A DNA stretch of 64,000 nt, from positions 87,724 to 151,723 of the forward strand of contig CADCHQ010000007.1 in assembly GCA_902801325.1 (NCBI GenBank), read 5' to 3'. This stretch comes from an uncultured Bacteroidales bacterium. GTDB lineage: Bacteria; Bacteroidota; Bacteroidia; Bacteroidales; Bacteroidaceae. Below the pieces are notes generated by a model. That model was given only the letters and a program-made list of their open reading frames with translations. It was not told the origin of the DNA and searched no databases. A program made the position numbers and the translations under genes. This document shows positions 62,789-64,000 of the stretch, one piece after another (the stretch's first letter is position 1; every line of letters starts with the position of its first letter).

Positions 62789-62820
62789 CAAAGATACGAA
62801 TAAGCGAGAAGAATCACAAA
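62789..62820 (-). promoter_or_regulatory. Consensus promoter of the outer-membrane/PAP2 operon (copy 3 of the promoter module)
   Basis: On the minus strand TTTG (62817-62820), 20 bases, TATCTTTG (62789-62796), 17 bases before the ATG. The core CTCGCTTATTCGTATCTTTG differs from the modules at 27796 and 38439 at few positions. A fourth, gene-less copy of the core lies near 62967-62984. Confidence 0.75.
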
Positions 62821-63055
62821 AATAAAGTGATATAATGCATTCAATAAACAAAATGCAGGCTTGCATGCAAATTTTTTATTGGATGTATGAGACCGTTAGG
62901 TCGGAGTAGCGCAGCTACATCACTTTATTGATGTATTCTCGAGTGAAAGTATCTTCGGCGAAGCCAGAGATACGATTAAGCGAGACTTCGAAGAAGACTC
63001 AAAGATATAATAAACAGACCGAAACACCAAACTTGCTGGGATGAGACATTCGCGA

Positions 63056-63165
63056 AAATGTATACAATGTATACAGTTTACAGTTATTTTCGTGACCCCC
63101 ACCTCTAGGAAGTGAAGAGTGAAATGTGTACAATGTGTACAGATTACAGTTTTTTTCGTGACCCC
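63056..63165 (-). repeat. Left inverted arm of the right-edge repeat structure
   Basis: Two units of TACAATGTNTACAG(T/A)TTACAGTTNTTTTCGTGACCCCC begin at 63061 and 63127, 66 bases apart. They are the reverse complement of the ACTGTAAACTGTATACATTGTA part of the 55-bp array at 63338. The 170 bases between the arms (63175-63290) are nearly pure A and T. The rest of the gap from 62772 holds only promoter-like and low-complexity sequence. Confidence 0.8.
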
Positions 63166-63337
63166 CTATTGGAGGCAGAGAGTGAGAGAAAGAATTATTA
63201 TGTATAATAATATTCTTTATATATAATGTGTTGATATATAATACTATATAATAATACATATAATAAATATGTAAATAATATTTATCCTCCTCCGCTCGCC
63301 TTCCCCTTCAGATTTGCAAGATACCGAGCAGAAAAAA

Positions 63338-63700
63338 AACTGTAAACTGTACACAAACTGTACACATTCTGTTGACCTACCCCCTCACGTGGAAAACTGT
63401 AAACTGTATACATTGTACACATTTTGTTGACCTACACCCTCACGTGGAAAACTGTAAACTGTATACATTGTACACATCTTGTTGACCTACCCCCTCACGT
63501 GAAAAACTGTAATCTGTATACATTGTACACATTCTGTTGACCTATCCCCTCATGTAAAAAACTGTAAACTGTATACATTGTACACATTCTGTTGACCTAC
63601 CCCCTCACGTGGAAAACTGTAAACTGTACACATTGTACACATCCTGTTGACCTACCCCCTCGCGTGAAAAACTGTAATCTGTATACATTGTATACATTTC
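63338..63700 (+). repeat. 55-bp tandem array, six units
   Basis: GTTGACC begins at 63371, 63426, 63481, 63536, 63591 and 63646, always 55 bases apart, after a partial unit from 63338. Each unit reads GTTGACCTACCCCCTCACGT then AAAACTGTAAACTGTATACA then TTGTACACATTCT with one to four changes. The whole unit is conserved, so there are no unique spacers and it is not a CRISPR array. TGTATACA and TGTACACA are near-palindromic half sites. Confidence 0.92.
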
Positions 63701-63727
63701 AGGCAAGGGAGGGAGTGTCGAAAGCCT

Positions 63728-63780
63728 TAGGTTCAATCCACCTCGAATATAAGATCAATGCGCCTCGAATATAGGTTCAA
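63728..63780. repeat. 22-bp phased array downstream of the 5S gene
   Basis: TAGGTTCAA (63728), TAAGATCAA (63750) and TAGGTTCAA (63772) lie 22 bases apart with CCTCGAATA ending two of the units. It is the same family as at 9601 and 19924. Confidence 0.75.
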
Positions 63781-63824
63781 AACGCAAGAGAAGGAATGAA
63801 TTGTGTGAGAGCAGGCAGCCTAAA

Positions 63825-63860
63825 ACAGAATAGCCTCCGCATCCTAAGATGCAGAGGCTA
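63825..63860 (-). terminator. Terminator of the rRNA operon
   Basis: On the minus strand TAGCCTCTGCATC and GATGCGGAGGCTA form a 13-bp stem with one G-U pair around TTAG, followed by TTCTGTTTT. It is about 15 bases after the 5S 3' end. Confidence 0.85.
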
Positions 63861-63872
63861 CTCTCTCTTGAA

Positions 63873-63983
<111 letters not shown>

Positions 63984-64000
63984 ATTGGTGACACAATGCG

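Noticed and set aside
63338..63700. CRISPR array
   Set aside because: The entire 55-base unit is conserved with scattered changes. There are no unique spacers and no cas genes in the window, so it is a tandem repeat.
62999..63774. Short ORFs rich in NCxLYTLYTF on both sides of the AT-rich core
   Set aside because: They are only translations of the repeat units; no start signals, no promoter in register, and the peptide pattern follows the 55- and 66-base periods.

Overview
The window looks like the chromosome of a Prevotella-type member of the Bacteroidales. The evidence is the SusC/SusD pair, several secreted proteins ending in a Gly-Ile-Tyr-Ile-Val-Asn-Gly-Lys-Lys type tail (type IX secretion style), promoters built on TTTG and TAnnTTTG, the thrA-apgM-thrC operon, and a 5S rRNA of Bacteroides type. 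These calls come from reading the sequence and from memory of families; no database search was run.

Layout. 1-7,346 (minus): a FAS1 lipoprotein, SusC and SusD (cut by the window edge) in one coupled operon. 7,623-9,050: a secreted beta-rich protein. 9,051-9,829: a repeat-filled gap, then panB. 10,831-16,816 (plus): an AddA/AddB-type helicase-nuclease pair. 16,958: tRNA-Arg(TCT). 17,121-21,261: GH43 enzyme, PfkB kinase and a FucP-like sugar transporter. 21,414-26,992 (minus): a complete RND efflux operon (adaptor, pump, TolC). 27,277-33,051 (minus): an STM3941-like membrane protein, then thrC, apgM and thrA. 33,085-44,263: a carbohydrate block with DUF4861, GH105/88, GH20, a PL26-like exo-rhamnogalacturonan lyase, a FadL-like porin and a GH5 mannanase-like enzyme. 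Together these suggest use of pectin (rhamnogalacturonan I), with side activities on hexosamine and mannan.

44,264-46,110 is a long gap made almost entirely of short repeats, one MITE-like inverted-repeat element, three consensus promoters and a strongly structured leader RNA. That leader heads a four-gene operon (46,111-52,666): a small membrane protein, a 1395-residue GLUG/dockerin/cohesin-like surface protein, a protein with two cohesin-like modules plus Big2 and dockerin, and a small secreted protein. Then follow a 1471-residue CotH-kinase/lamin-tail surface protein, a YqiA-like esterase, a TlpA-like thioredoxin lipoprotein, and a minus-strand operon of two outer-membrane barrel proteins with a PAP2 phosphatase. 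The right edge holds a 55-bp tandem array inside a large inverted repeat and the 3' end of an rRNA operon (5S, minus strand).

The most unusual themes are: (1) arrays with a strict 21-22 bp period, several of them just 3' of genes (panB, PfkB, thrC, GH5, 5S); (2) the same dispersed repeats that fill the gaps also lie in frame inside conserved genes (thrC, apgM, the sugar transporter, GH105), much like Rickettsia palindromic elements; (3) a roughly 345-nt leader with a multi-helix junction and an 11-nt perfect long-range complement, driving a cohesin/dockerin surface operon.
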